Source: Paucihalobacter ruber
GTDB lineage: Bacteria; Bacteroidota; Bacteroidia; Flavobacteriales; Flavobacteriaceae
Assembly: GCF_006494535.1 (NCBI RefSeq)
Contig: NZ_VHIQ01000004.1
Coordinates: 353,283-417,282 of the forward strand
DNA length: 64,000 nt
Direction of reading: 5' to 3'
This document shows, piece after piece, positions 52,940-64,000 of this stretch. Each line of letters begins with the position of its first letter. The first letter of the stretch is position 1. The notes beneath the pieces were generated by a model. That model saw only the letters and a list, made by a program, of their open reading frames with translations. It did no database searches and was not told the origin of the DNA. The position numbers were made by a program, and so were the translations under genes.

Positions 52940-55642
52940 TTGCGATTTAAGAGCTTTCAAATATTTTTTTACGCAAGTTTTACAGTGTTTATCAACACTT
53001 TGAGCTTCTCTCAGGAACTACCTAAAACCGCGAAAGTTATAAAACCCGTAAGTATCTCAGACAGTATAAACGTAGCCATTGATTCTCTTTTGAAAACCCC
53101 TGTTAATGTGAAAGAAACAGATTCGGTTATTTCAGATAGCATACCTAAAAAGAAAGGTTTCTTAGAAGATATTGTAAAATATAAGGCAACAGATTACGTA
53201 TCAATCAATCAAAGAGCTCAAAAAATATACCTGTATAACGAAGCCGAAGTTTACTATCAGGATATGGAAATAAAGTCGGGTATTATTGTGATTGACTACG
53301 CAAAAAACACGGTTTATGCCGGGCGTATTAAAGATTCAACCGGCTACTCTCAAGCACCTGTTTTTAAGCAAGGCACCAATGTAATTGAGCCTGACTCTAT
53401 TATATTTAACACAAAAACACAAAGAGCAGTAGTTTATAATTCTAAAACAGAACAAATGGGTAGTACCATTCTTTCTGAAGTTACAAAAAAAGAAAACGAT
53501 TCGGTTTACTTTGTAAAAAATGGCAAGTTTACAACCTCTGAGAATTTGGACGATCCGGAGTACTATTTTTTAATGCGAAAAGCCAAAATGGTGCCCAATA
53601 AAAAGGTTGTTACGGGCTTGACCAATATGTTTATTTATGATGTGCCTACGCCAATAGGTTTGCCATTTGCGTTTTTCCCGATGACCCAGAAAAAAACTTC
53701 GGGAGTGATTTTCCCTTCTTTTGGTCAGGATACCGGAAATGACAGAGGCTACTTTTTACAAAATGGCGGTTATTATTTTGCCATTAGTGATTTTGTTGAT
53801 TTGGCAGTTTTGGGTGATTATTATACCAATGGCAGTTATGGTTTACGAATGGAAAGCAATTACGCCTTGCGTTATAAGTTTAGAGGTAATTTAAGTTTTA
53901 GGTACGAAAATTTACTCAATAGCGAACGCGGTTTTCCCGATTTTGCTCAAAATACCATTTATAATATTAGATGGTCTCATAATCAGGATGCCAAAGCCAA
54001 TCCAAATTCCAGATTTTCGGCATCGGTTAACTTGGGTAGCAGCCAGTTTTATAGGCAATCTATCAATCAGCTCAACAATTCTAATTTCCAAAATAATACG
54101 CTTGCTTCTTCTGTTTCGTACTCAAAAACTTTTCAAGGTGAGCCACAGGTTAATTTAAGTGTTACTGCAACTCACTCACAAAACACCAATACAGAGCGCA
54201 TCGATATGACCTTGCCAACCATGCAGGCCAGCGTTACCAGAATGTTTCCTTTTGCACCAAAAGAAGGCGCTAAAAAAGGTGTCATTCAAAACATTAACCT
54301 ACAATATAACGTTCGAGGTGAAAATCGAATTCAAACAACAGATTCGCTATTTTTTAAACCCGAGATGTTTGATGGCGCACGCGTTGGAATGAGACATACC
54401 ATTCCGGTTGCTACTAATTTTAAGCTGTTTAACCATTTTAGTGTTAGTGCCAGTGGTACTTTTGAAGAAACCTGGACGCTTAACACCATCAATCGGTTTT
54501 TTGATGCTACAAATAATCAAGTAGTCACCCAAGATGTGAGTGGTTTTGATAGTTTTAGAACCTATAATTTTGGTGCCGGTGTTGGAACCACATTATACGG
54601 ATTATTCGATTTCACAAAGAATAATAAAGACGCTAAAATACAAGCAATTAGACATGTTATGCGTCCTGAATTGACCTTTAATGTTAATCCGGCTTTCGAT
54701 CAGTATTACGAAGAAATTGTAATTAGTGCCGATGGTTTAACCACTACAGAATTTAGCCGATTTGAAGGTTCTTTATTTGGAGCACCAAGTAACCGTTTTT
54801 CAAGTTCGGTTGGATTTAATTTAGGTAATAACTTCGAAGCAAAAGTAAAAGACAGAGATTCAACCAAAACAGAACCAAAGAAAATTATTCTTATAAATAA
54901 CCTAAACATCAATACATCTTACGATTTAGCAGCCGATTCGCTCAATTTAGCGCCCGTTAGACTTACCGGTGGTTTGCAGGTTCTAAAGAAGAAAATGAAT
55001 ATTAACTTTGGGATGGTTTTGGATCCTTACGCCTTAGATAAAAATAATGTGCGCATCAATACTTTTAATGTTAACAACGGTGGTAGCTTGTTTAGATTAA
55101 CCTCGGCCAATATAAACATGAGTTACACGCTATCGAGTAAAGATTTTACCGGGATTGAAAAACCTGAAGATGAAAGAGCTATTGAAGAAAACTTAAGAAG
55201 TGGCGGACGAGATGACGATCTTTTTGGATTACCACAGGATTTTGCGGATAGAAGGCTTAACAACGAGGACAACGAAGGTGAAAAAGAGAAAAACGAATTT
55301 TATAATTATGCCATGCCCTGGTCTTTAAGACTGGCGTATGCTGTTAATTATAACAACAACCGACGAGAAGACCAAATTGCCTCACATTCTTTAATGTTTT
55401 CGGGTGATATTGATTTAACACCACGTTGGACCGTTGGTTTATCATCCGGTTATGACTTTTTAAATGAAGGATTTACATTTACACAAGTTCGATTTGAAAG
55501 AGATTTATTAAGTTGGCGAATGAATTTCTCTTGGATTCCTATTGGTACCAGAACTTCTTGGAATTTCTTTATAGGTATCAAATCCAACATCCTAAAAGAT
55601 TTAAAATACGACCAGCGAAGACAGCCGGACGTTAGATTCTAA
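52940..55642 (+). CDS. lptD: LPS-assembly outer membrane protein LptD
   Basis: A 900-residue protein: signal-like N-terminus (FKSFQIFFYASFTVFINTLSFS), an OstA/LptA-like beta-taco domain (about 85-240, AQKIYLYNEAEVYYQDMEIKSG...), then a large barrel of many amphipathic strands ending RFERDLLSWRMNFSWIPIGTRTSWNFFIGIKSN. It forms the channel that inserts lipopolysaccharide in the outer leaflet with LptE. The reading frame has no ATG near the start. The best start is TTG at 52940; coding-like sequence continues upstream, so a non-standard start nearby cannot be excluded. RidA follows after 14 bases. Confidence 0.9.
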   Translation: MRFKSFQIFFYASFTVFINTLSFSQELPKTAKVIKPVSISDSINVAIDSLLKTPVNVKETDSVISDSIPKKKGFLEDIVKYKATDYVSINQRAQKIYLYNEAEVYYQDMEIKSGIIVIDYAKNTVYAGRIKDSTGYSQAPVFKQGTNVIEPDSIIFNTKTQRAVVYNSKTEQMGSTILSEVTKKENDSVYFVKNGKFTTSENLDDPEYYFLMRKAKMVPNKKVVTGLTNMFIYDVPTPIGLPFAFFPMTQKKTSGVIFPSFGQDTGNDRGYFLQNGGYYFAISDFVDLAVLGDYYTNGSYGLRMESNYALRYKFRGNLSFRYENLLNSERGFPDFAQNTIYNIRWSHNQDAKANPNSRFSASVNLGSSQFYRQSINQLNNSNFQNNTLASSVSYSKTFQGEPQVNLSVTATHSQNTNTERIDMTLPTMQASVTRMFPFAPKEGAKKGVIQNINLQYNVRGENRIQTTDSLFFKPEMFDGARVGMRHTIPVATNFKLFNHFSVSASGTFEETWTLNTINRFFDATNNQVVTQDVSGFDSFRTYNFGAGVGTTLYGLFDFTKNNKDAKIQAIRHVMRPELTFNVNPAFDQYYEEIVISADGLTTTEFSRFEGSLFGAPSNRFSSSVGFNLGNNFEAKVKDRDSTKTEPKKIILINNLNINTSYDLAADSLNLAPVRLTGGLQVLKKKMNINFGMVLDPYALDKNNVRINTFNVNNGGSLFRLTSANINMSYTLSSKDFTGIEKPEDERAIEENLRSGGRDDDLFGLPQDFADRRLNNEDNEGEKEKNEFYNYAMPWSLRLAYAVNYNNNRREDQIASHSLMFSGDIDLTPRWTVGLSSGYDFLNEGFTFTQVRFERDLLSWRMNFSWIPIGTRTSWNFFIGIKSNILKDLKYDQRRQPDVRF

Positions 55643-55656
55643 TAATTATTAAAAAT

Positions 55657-56040
55657 ATGAAACAAATTATTAATACCAAACAGGCACCTGCTCCAATTGG
55701 ACCTTACAATCAAGCAGTATTAGTTAACAATACACTTTATACTTCCGGTCAAATTGCCATTAATCCGGAAACCGGTGATTTGGTAACACAAACTATTGAG
55801 GCTGAAACAAAACAAGTTATGGAAAATTTAAAAGCTGTTTTAGCTGCCGCTGATATGAATTTTGAAAATGTTGTTAAAGTGAGTATTTTTATAAGTGATA
55901 TGGAAATGTTTTCAAACATAAATCAAGTATATGGCCAATATTTTAATGAAACTACGGCACCCGCAAGAGAAACAGTGCAAGTGGCCAATCTTCCTAAGTA
56001 TGTAAACGTTGAAATAAGTGCGATAGCTATTAAATTTTAA
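55657..56040 (+). CDS. ridA: RidA-family enamine/imine deaminase
   Basis: A 127-residue protein of standard RidA length and sequence: QIINTKQAPAPIGPYNQAVLVNNTLYTSGQI, GDLVTQTIEAETKQVMENLKAVL, FENVVKVSIFISDM, YFNETTAPARETVQVANLPKYVNVEISAIAI. The conserved Arg in PARETVQV is the substrate carboxylate ligand. It hydrolyses reactive 2-aminoacrylate and other enamines made by PLP enzymes. It is encoded 14 bases after lptD and 15 before guaC, so probably cotranscribed with both. Confidence 0.96.
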   Translation: MKQIINTKQAPAPIGPYNQAVLVNNTLYTSGQIAINPETGDLVTQTIEAETKQVMENLKAVLAAADMNFENVVKVSIFISDMEMFSNINQVYGQYFNETTAPARETVQVANLPKYVNVEISAIAIKF

Positions 56041-56055
56041 ATTACTGATCAAGAG

Positions 56056-57093
56056 ATGCGTATAGAAAACGACTTGAAATTAGGTTTTAAAGACGTAATG
56101 ATTCGTCCAAAACGCTCTACCCTTAAAAGTAGGTCTCAGGTAAATCTCGAAAGAACATTTAGTTTTTTTAATAGTAAGCATAAATGGACTGGTATTCCAG
56201 TAATGGCAGCCAACATGGATACCGTAGGAACTTTTGAAATGGCAATGGCGCTGAGTCAACAGCAACTTTTTACAGCAATTCACAAACATTACAGTATTGA
56301 GCAATGGCAGCAGTTTTTGAAAACAGCTCCTGATAATATTACTGACTTTATTGCTGTGAGTACCGGCACGGGTAAAAATGACATCAAACATCTAAAGAGC
56401 ATCATGTCTTTAAATGAAAATTTAAAATTTATATGCATTGATGTCGCTAATGGTTACTCCCAGCATTTTGTGGATTTCGTTAGAAAAATCAGGAAAAATT
56501 TTCCAGATAAAACAATTATTGCAGGCAATGTGGTTACAGGCGAAATGACCGAAGAGCTGATCTTGTCTGGAGCCGATATTGTGAAAGTTGGAATTGGTCC
56601 GGGAAGTGTTTGTACCACACGCGTTAAAACAGGTGTTGGTTATCCGCAACTTTCAGCAATTATTGAATGCGCCGATGCCGCTCATGGTTTGGGCGGACAA
56701 ATCATAAGTGATGGCGGCTGTGCTTCACCGGGAGATGTAGCCAAGGCTTTTGGTGCAGGTGCAGATTTTGTAATGTTAGGCGGAATGTTGGCTGGACATG
56801 ACGAAAGCGGTGGCAATTTAATTGAAAAGAACGGTGAAAAATTTAAACAATTCTACGGAATGAGCTCGGCAACAGCTATGGAAAAACATGCCGGAGGAGT
56901 TGCCAACTATCGCGCAAGCGAAGGTAAAACTGTAGATGTTCCGTACAAAGGGCCCATAGATAGGACCATACAAGATATTTTAGGCGGATTAAGAAGTACC
57001 TGCACATATGTTGGTGCCTTAAGACTAAAAGAACTCACCAAACGAACCACTTTTATTAGAGTAGCAGAACAAGAGAATAACATTTTTAGCTAA
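56056..57093 (+). CDS. guaC: GMP reductase
   Basis: A 345-residue IMPDH/GMPR-family enzyme: [27 protein letters not shown] at the N-terminus, the catalytic cysteine in [23 protein letters not shown] (about residue 185), and [37 protein letters not shown]. It lacks the CBS domains of IMPDH. It reduces GMP to IMP with NADPH and ammonia release, rebalancing purine pools. It converges on mgsA with a 4-base overlap of stops. Confidence 0.95.
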   Translation: MRIENDLKLGFKDVMIRPKRSTLKSRSQVNLERTFSFFNSKHKWTGIPVMAANMDTVGTFEMAMALSQQQLFTAIHKHYSIEQWQQFLKTAPDNITDFIAVSTGTGKNDIKHLKSIMSLNENLKFICIDVANGYSQHFVDFVRKIRKNFPDKTIIAGNVVTGEMTEELILSGADIVKVGIGPGSVCTTRVKTGVGYPQLSAIIECADAAHGLGGQIISDGGCASPGDVAKAFGAGADFVMLGGMLAGHDESGGNLIEKNGEKFKQFYGMSSATAMEKHAGGVANYRASEGKTVDVPYKGPIDRTIQDILGGLRSTCTYVGALRLKELTKRTTFIRVAEQENNIFS

Positions 57094-57452
57094 ATAGCTT
57101 TAATCAATAAAGCAGCACTTGCCGGATTGGTTGCTAAAGGCACATTGTGCACATCGCATAATCTCATTAACATCAAAATATCGGGTTCATGAGGATGCCT
57201 ATCTAAAGGATCTCTAAAGAATAACACCATATTACAAATGCCCTCGGCTACTCTGGCTGCTATTTGAGCATCACCACCTCTGGGTCCTGATAATAAAGAC
57301 AATACGTCATAACCGGCAGCTTTTACTTTTTGACCGGTAGTACCTGTGGCAATAAGGGTAATGCGCTTTTGTTCCAGAATTTGGCGGTGTTCATTTAGAA
57401 ACTGAACCATTTCTGCCTTTTTACCGTCGTGGGCTATTAGAGCAATTTCCAT
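57090..57452 (-). CDS. mgsA: Methylglyoxal synthase
   Basis: A 120-residue enzyme with the whole family pattern: [23 protein letters not shown] with the phosphate-binding Thr, [19 protein letters not shown] containing the catalytic Asp, and [38 protein letters not shown]. It turns dihydroxyacetone phosphate into methylglyoxal, relieving phosphate starvation in glycolysis. It overlaps the kinase-like gene upstream by one base (TAATG) and is on the same strand as gap and pfkA. Confidence 0.97.
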   Translation of the reverse strand: MEIALIAHDGKKAEMVQFLNEHRQILEQKRITLIATGTTGQKVKAAGYDVLSLLSGPRGGDAQIAARVAEGICNMVLFFRDPLDRHPHEPDILMLMRLCDVHNVPLATNPASAALLIKAI

Positions 57453-58315
57453 TATGTTAATTGACTGCTATGATACCGCACCAAACCTTCAATAGGTCTT
57501 CTAATAAAATTCCCTACTTTAAAGTTGTATTCTTTAGCAACTTCTTTAATTTCATCTTGCGAAAAATAAGCAATAGAGCCGGCAAAATGAACCGGACAAG
57601 ATTTCAATTCTTCTTTAAATTGAAGTATCATATGCTCTGTAAATAATCTAAATCCCGATTTGATAAGGTTGCTGATGTAATGCGAATCTTTATTTAAAAA
57701 CATAAATTCTGCAAAACTGGCAAGGTATGCATTTGGATTTGGCTGTTTGTACAAGTTATACTTAATAAAATCGGCCTCTAAATTGTATTTATGCTCAAAG
57801 GAAATTTTAATAGACTCAGGCATTTTATTGAAGTAATAGTCTCTTATCAATTGTTTGCCATAATAATTACCGCTGGCTTCGTCCATTAATGTGTAGCCTA
57901 AGCTTACAACTCGTTGATGAAGTTTGTTACCGTCAAAATAGCTGCAGTTACTACCGGTACCCATAATACAAACAACCGCTGCTTCATCGGGCGAGTTTTG
58001 ACAAGCTCTTACGGCTGCCATAGTATCTTCTTGCACATCTACTAACGCATTTGGAAAAATATTTTCAAGTACGCCTTTTAAAGAAAGTCTTGGTTTTTCA
58101 GTACCACATCCGGCACCGTAGAAATACACATGTGTTACCTGATTGGCAACTTCCAAAAGCTCATCACTTGAAGAAATAATTTTATGTAATTTTTTTTCGC
58201 TTAAAATGGCGGGATTTAATCCTTTGGTTCTAATTTTCTCAAGTGTTTGTTTGCCGTGTAAATCCATTGCAATCCAATCGCACTTGGTAGAACCGCTATC
58301 TGTAATTAAAATCAT
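57452..58315 (-). CDS. N-acetylglucosamine kinase-like (BadF/BadG/BcrA/BcrD ATPase family)
   Basis: A 287-residue ASKHA-fold kinase. Its phosphate-1 loop is ILITDSGSTKCDWIAMD at the very N-terminus; VCIMGTGSNCSYFDG is the phosphate-2 loop; VHFAGSIAYFSQDEI the adenosine motif. It resembles the eukaryotic-type GlcNAc kinase more than the bacterial ROK kinases, and the family in Bacteroidota is used to phosphorylate amino sugars. Placed after gap and before mgsA on one strand, it may feed amino sugars from peptidoglycan or chitin into glycolysis. The substrate is inferred. Confidence 0.83.
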   Translation of the reverse strand: MILITDSGSTKCDWIAMDLHGKQTLEKIRTKGLNPAILSEKKLHKIISSSDELLEVANQVTHVYFYGAGCGTEKPRLSLKGVLENIFPNALVDVQEDTMAAVRACQNSPDEAAVVCIMGTGSNCSYFDGNKLHQRVVSLGYTLMDEASGNYYGKQLIRDYYFNKMPESIKISFEHKYNLEADFIKYNLYKQPNPNAYLASFAEFMFLNKDSHYISNLIKSGFRLFTEHMILQFKEELKSCPVHFAGSIAYFSQDEIKEVAKEYNFKVGNFIRRPIEGLVRYHSSQLT

Positions 58316-58329
58316 AGCGTTGTTAATAA

Positions 58330-58361
58330 AATTCCGTAACGCTTAGAGGCGTTACGGAATT
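58330..58361 (-). terminator. Terminator downstream of gap
   Basis: AATTCCGTAACGC (58330-58342) pairs perfectly with 58349-58361 around a 6-base loop. On the minus strand it is followed by a short T-rich stretch, so read-through to the kinase gene may be partial. Confidence 0.75.
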
Positions 58362-58380
58362 GTAAGATATAAATTAATGA

Positions 58381-60397
<2,017 letters not shown>

Positions 60398-60469
60398 TGA
60401 TTTTCTTTAAAACTTAGTAAAATTAATAAACAATGATTAGAAAATGTTGACTTTAATCATTTATTTCGG

Positions 60470-60486
60470 TTGAATAAATTATTCAA
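60470..60486. promoter_or_regulatory. Palindromic candidate operator upstream of pfkA
   Basis: TTGAATAAATTATTCAA has 8-bp perfect arms around one base, 73-89 bases before the pfkA start codon and 48 bases after the tamB stop. An operator for the pfkA-gap unit is inferred only from position and symmetry. Confidence 0.4.
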
Positions 60487-60533
60487 TCGTTTTCGTTAAT
60501 AACTATTAATGATATTGATAGAGAATTCTATAC

Positions 60534-63500
60534 TTATTTACCTTTTTTGGCGGTTTCAGCCTTTTTGAGATTTATAAAATCAGGTAAATTCTCAGCTTTT
60601 TTCTTTGAGGTTTGAGGTTCGTTTTGAGATTTTTGACTGTTAAACTCTCCTTTCAAAATACGTTGAATTAATTCTTTAAAAGTATTGAATTCTACGTTAT
60701 ACGAAATACCTATTCCCTGAGTATAACCTATGTCTTCTCCAAAGTTTCTAATTTCGTTCTGACGATTAAAAACTCGAGCTTTTAATGTGCCATCATCATT
60801 GAGTAAAAAATCAATTTGAACATCTCCGGCAATCACCGTTTCTGAAGCGCCTCCAATTGGCACACCTAACTGTCCGTCGAGGTAAATTTTATCTGATATT
60901 TTTGTTTGAAGCGTTACACCAAATCTGTCGTCTGTTTGAAAATCGGGTCGATCTGCTCCCATTTGATAGTTCAATCCTATATTAAATGTACCGTCTTGAT
61001 TTCCTAACAATGAGCTAATAATACCATTTAATCTTTCGGCAATGGTACCGGTAAAATTAAAGTCGTTAACACCTTGGGCAAACCCTCCGGTTGCTAAAAG
61101 GTATAACGCCTGTTTATCGCGTTCTTCTTTTGATGATAATCTGTATTCCAATTCTGATTTTAATATAGAACTGGCGTTTGGAAACGAAAAATCAAATTCC
61201 GGCTCGGGTTGTTCAAGTCGCCCTGACAGATTAATTTCCAAATTTACGGGAATACTCTGACTGGTAGGATTATCCAATAAAATAGATGGATTGGTATCGG
61301 TTTTATAAATGGCTTTTAAGTCTATTCTGGCATCCAGAGGTTCGCCGTCCCAAAGAATGGTACCACCGGGCTGTACCGTAAATTCTTTTTGAACAACGGC
61401 GCCGTATCTAAAATTGTATATTCCCTGATATACAGAAAAGTCACCAAACATTTTAAATTTACCGGTAGTATTAATTTCAAAAAGTAAGTTTCCTGATCCT
61501 CTACCTTTAATGGTACTGCCAGATTCCTTATCTATAACAATTTCTATCAAGGCATTTTCATCTACATCCAAATCAAATTTAAGTTCTAGTCCTTTTACTA
61601 AAACGTCTTCTTTTACTTCTCCTAAAATTCTGGCGTTTTTCTCTTCTTTTGTTAAAAACTTGATGTAAGTGTTGTCTCCAAATGAATTGATATCGTTAAG
61701 TGGAATGTTAAATACCGTACCTCTAGCCGTTTTGCCATTTACAGATATTACCAACTCGTCTGTTGGGCCTGAAATGGAAGCATTACCAGTCATATACGCT
61801 GTGCCGTAATAAAGAGATTCCTCTGTTTCCTGCGTGTCGAGCACCAATAGCCTGTCGGCATCAATTTGTAAATTCAGTTTCCAATCAGAAAAATTGTCAT
61901 GACTAATAACACCATTTAATCTGCCTCTTGAAAAGAATTTTGTATCAGTCAAGGCAACATTGTCAAAAATAAAATCCTGACCTTCAAGAATAACTTTTGA
62001 ATCAAAATCGAAGCCGTAATCAACGTTAAGGTAAGGAATTCTAAGTCCGGTTCTATCCATATACAACTCACCGTTTAAATCAGGTTTTTCAAGGCTACCA
62101 CTCACTTTGACCTCTCCTGATACCAAACCCCTTATATCGTTTAAAATACCTTCGCCCAAAGGGTTAAGCGGATCAATCAAAAACTCATCAAAACTTACAT
62201 CTAAGTCTATGTTTTTATTGTTTTTACCAAAGTTAATTTCACCAATGGCTTCTAAAGATTTAACATTGTCGTTTTGTAATAAAACGTCAACGGTATATTT
62301 GGTTAAAGAATCATCTCCTGTGATTAAAGCGCCTAAATTGCCCAATCTTAAATCGTTAACTTCAAGATTGCTAATTAGCAAATCTGAGGTTGGTAGATAA
62401 ACACCATCTTGCTGCAATAATCGCAGGTATCCATTAACATCACCGCTTAAAGATAGACTATCAATACTTGGTGTTATTTTGTTTAGACTTATTTCGTTAA
62501 AGCTGAGCGATAAATCTTTATAGGTTGAATCCCGCAATCGACCGTAAAGAGACATTTGTTCATTTTCGTGATTAACAATAAGCTGATTGATATGAAAATT
62601 TTTAAGTTTTTTATCAAAAATCACTTTGTTTGATGGTTCGTTATTAACGTTGATTTGCCAATCGAAATTTTTAAACCTCACATCAGATTTTTTAAAGCCA
62701 ACAACAAAATTATTGTCTTCATCTATCGTGTAGTATAAATTCATAGTGTATTCGTCGGCGTTGTTAACACCACCTTTAAACTCTGATCTGATGTATAAGG
62801 TATCCTTAGACGTTACATTGATAAGATTAAAATCTGAAACGTTATAAAATTTAGTGCTCAACGAATCCATTTTAATATAGGTGTTGTATACCGGATTGGA
62901 ATTGTTGATGTTAAGTGAAATATTCTCAGCGTTAAAATCTTTTGTATAACCTATAAACGGCGCTTTAAATAGCAGTTTAAATTGGGTGGCATCAGTTTCA
63001 ATTCGCCCTTTAATATTGGTCTTTTCGCTAAATCTTAAGTCGTTTAAAAATACATTGATGATTTTATTGTGAATAATAAAATCAAAATCAATATACTGTT
63101 CGTTTTCTATTTTGTAAGGTTTATAGTTGGTAAAAATAGAGCCTAAGGCATTTTGGGTTAGCTTAGGAATATCGGCAAATTTAAAATCTCCAATCATGGT
63201 ACCTTCAATGATATCGGGCGAATTTACGGTGACTGTTCTCTGATTTTGTTCGAAAACTGATGTAATAGAAAAATCATCAAAATAGAACTGGTCGTTTTCA
63301 TTAATATAGTTTGTTTCAAAAACACTGATGGTTCCTCGGGCGTCATCAACCGATGAACCACTGGCACTTACCATCACTTTACCTTTAAAAATACCGATAG
63401 AGTCTTGTTTTACAAAGTTCAATGCCTTTAGATTGGCATAACTTACATCGGCATTAAAGTCGAAAGATTTTATTTCACTTGACACATCGGCTAGCCCATC

Positions 63501-64000
63501 GAAGTGAAACTTAATATTATCGTCGTTTATTTTTAAAATACCATTGTATATTTTATTCTTAAGAGCTCCCGATATGAAAATGTCTTTATAATTATAGTCA
63601 TTATAATTAAGATTATAAACAAATCCGGTTAGGTTAGTTTGAAGTTTGTCCATCTTAAAACTCTTACCTTCAAGATCTAAATTAAAAGAGGTCGTTCCAA
63701 AATTTTTATCGTCAAATAAAACACCCAAATCAAAATTTTCGAATTGTAAATTACCCTTATATTGAGCGTTATCTATATCGTCAACTCGGGTTAGTTTAAG
63801 CCGAGATTTTATGTTCCCAATATCTGTTACAATAGTATTGTTGGTTTCAATAGTATTAGCAGTTATAAAAGCCGGTCCTGTAATTGAAAACCTTCCTAAT
63901 TTATTAAATAAAGTTGGAATAGTTTTGCCTAAAAGCTCCGGGAATATGGTTGTTAAATCCTTGTAATTAGAAGATAGGGTTCTAAAATAAGCATCTAACG
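60534..64000 (-). CDS. tamB: TamB-like translocation and assembly module protein, N-terminus outside window
   Basis: The frame runs open to the right edge, giving 1155 residues visible. A start codon at 63728 (TTG) is internal; the frame continues upstream with LGKTIPTLFNKLGRFSITGP. The protein consists of repeating beta-strand units (LNGVISHDNFSDWKLNLQIDADRLLVLDTQ...) ending in the DUF490 C-terminal domain, with NISGRLEQPEPEFDFSFP-like strands and QGVNDFNF. In the family the hydrophobic groove is thought to move phospholipids between the membranes. A Lys-rich tail ends it. pfkA follows on the same strand after about 136 bases. Confidence 0.9.
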   Translation of the reverse strand, partial: LDAYFRTLSSNYKDLTTIFPELLGKTIPTLFNKLGRFSITGPAFITANTIETNNTIVTDIGNIKSRLKLTRVDDIDNAQYKGNLQFENFDLGVLFDDKNFGTTSFNLDLEGKSFKMDKLQTNLTGFVYNLNYNDYNYKDIFISGALKNKIYNGILKINDDNIKFHFDGLADVSSEIKSFDFNADVSYANLKALNFVKQDSIGIFKGKVMVSASGSSVDDARGTISVFETNYINENDQFYFDDFSITSVFEQNQRTVTVNSPDIIEGTMIGDFKFADIPKLTQNALGSIFTNYKPYKIENEQYIDFDFIIHNKIINVFLNDLRFSEKTNIKGRIETDATQFKLLFKAPFIGYTKDFNAENISLNINNSNPVYNTYIKMDSLSTKFYNVSDFNLINVTSKDTLYIRSEFKGGVNNADEYTMNLYYTIDEDNNFVVGFKKSDVRFKNFDWQINVNNEPSNKVIFDKKLKNFHINQLIVNHENEQMSLYGRLRDSTYKDLSLSFNEISLNKITPSIDSLSLSGDVNGYLRLLQQDGVYLPTSDLLISNLEVNDLRLGNLGALITGDDSLTKYTVDVLLQNDNVKSLEAIGEINFGKNNKNIDLDVSFDEFLIDPLNPLGEGILNDIRGLVSGEVKVSGSLEKPDLNGELYMDRTGLRIPYLNVDYGFDFDSKVILEGQDFIFDNVALTDTKFFSRGRLNGVISHDNFSDWKLNLQIDADRLLVLDTQETEESLYYGTAYMTGNASISGPTDELVISVNGKTARGTVFNIPLNDINSFGDNTYIKFLTKEEKNARILGEVKEDVLVKGLELKFDLDVDENALIEIVIDKESGSTIKGRGSGNLLFEINTTGKFKMFGDFSVYQGIYNFRYGAVVQKEFTVQPGGTILWDGEPLDARIDLKAIYKTDTNPSILLDNPTSQSIPVNLEINLSGRLEQPEPEFDFSFPNASSILKSELEYRLSSKEERDKQALYLLATGGFAQGVNDFNFTGTIAERLNGIISSLLGNQDGTFNIGLNYQMGADRPDFQTDDRFGVTLQTKISDKIYLDGQLGVPIGGASETVIAGDVQIDFLLNDDGTLKARVFNRQNEIRNFGEDIGYTQGIGISYNVEFNTFKELIQRILKGEFNSQKSQNEPQTSKKKAENLPDFINLKKAETAKKGK

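Noticed and set aside
63728-64000. TTG at 63728 as the tamB start
   Set aside because: The frame stays open upstream to the edge with TamB-like strands, so this codon is internal.

Overview
The window looks like part of the chromosome of a Flavobacteriaceae (Bacteroidota) species, probably aquatic. This rests on the AT-rich sequence, the absence of Shine-Dalgarno-like leaders, several TAnnTTTG (-7) promoter boxes, a SprB/HYR/CARDB surface giant of the type IX secretion kind, bacillithiol synthesis (BshA), a fused branched-chain-type E1 alpha-beta dehydrogenase, and a TamB/LptD/MlaD envelope set. I cannot name the genus. No tRNA, rRNA, CRISPR array, insertion sequence or prophage is visible; most of the window is ordinary core genome with a few accessory spots.

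Layout. 1-7188 (minus) is the N-terminal 2396 residues of a giant secreted adhesin that runs off the left edge. It is controlled by a candidate promoter with two tandem 18-bp sites. 7189-8451 is a low-density stretch with one small membrane protein and a decayed copy of the start of the next gene. 8452-9923 is a coupled DUF1853 plus pseudouridine synthase pair. 10013-15112 is a TetR-ABC-HlyD-TolC export operon whose ATPase has lost several normally invariant residues. 15113-18971 (mostly minus) holds a secreted hypothetical, an SF2 helicase, Hsp20, two micro-ORFs on the plus strand and a 3D-domain lipoprotein. 19052-29324 holds a membrane dipeptidase, the E1 fusion, a 2OG-Fe oxygenase, SUI1/YciH, a uridine-phosphorylase-like enzyme, an unexported solute-binding protein, Ung, a MutS2-like ATPase and a DCC thiol protein.

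29602-32969 (minus) is a four-gene operon of a GshB-like ATP-grasp ligase, a small helical protein, an N-formylglutamate amidohydrolase-like protein and a QEGLA (DUF1704) metallopeptidase. Because BshA at 40327-41466 indicates that the cell makes bacillithiol, this GshB-like enzyme may not make glutathione. I consider this operon the most interesting uncharacterised system here. 33023-44988 continues with a dicarboxylate symporter, chorismate synthase, an LpxH-like phosphoesterase, a giant FAD/Fe-S dehydrogenase, a small outer-membrane barrel, BshA and a GH3/beta-lactamase fusion.

45179-60397 holds bPH2 membrane proteins, a split HdrD-like Fe-S pair, MlaD, a SPOR-domain amidase, LptD, RidA and GMP reductase, then methylglyoxal synthase, an N-acetylglucosamine-kinase-like protein, GAPDH and phosphofructokinase (glycolysis with its methylglyoxal bypass). 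60534-64000 is the C-terminal part of TamB, which runs off the right edge. The intergenic DNA carries several clean terminators, palindromic candidate operators and a composite hairpin at 45040-45144 that appears to have been interrupted by a second palindromic element.
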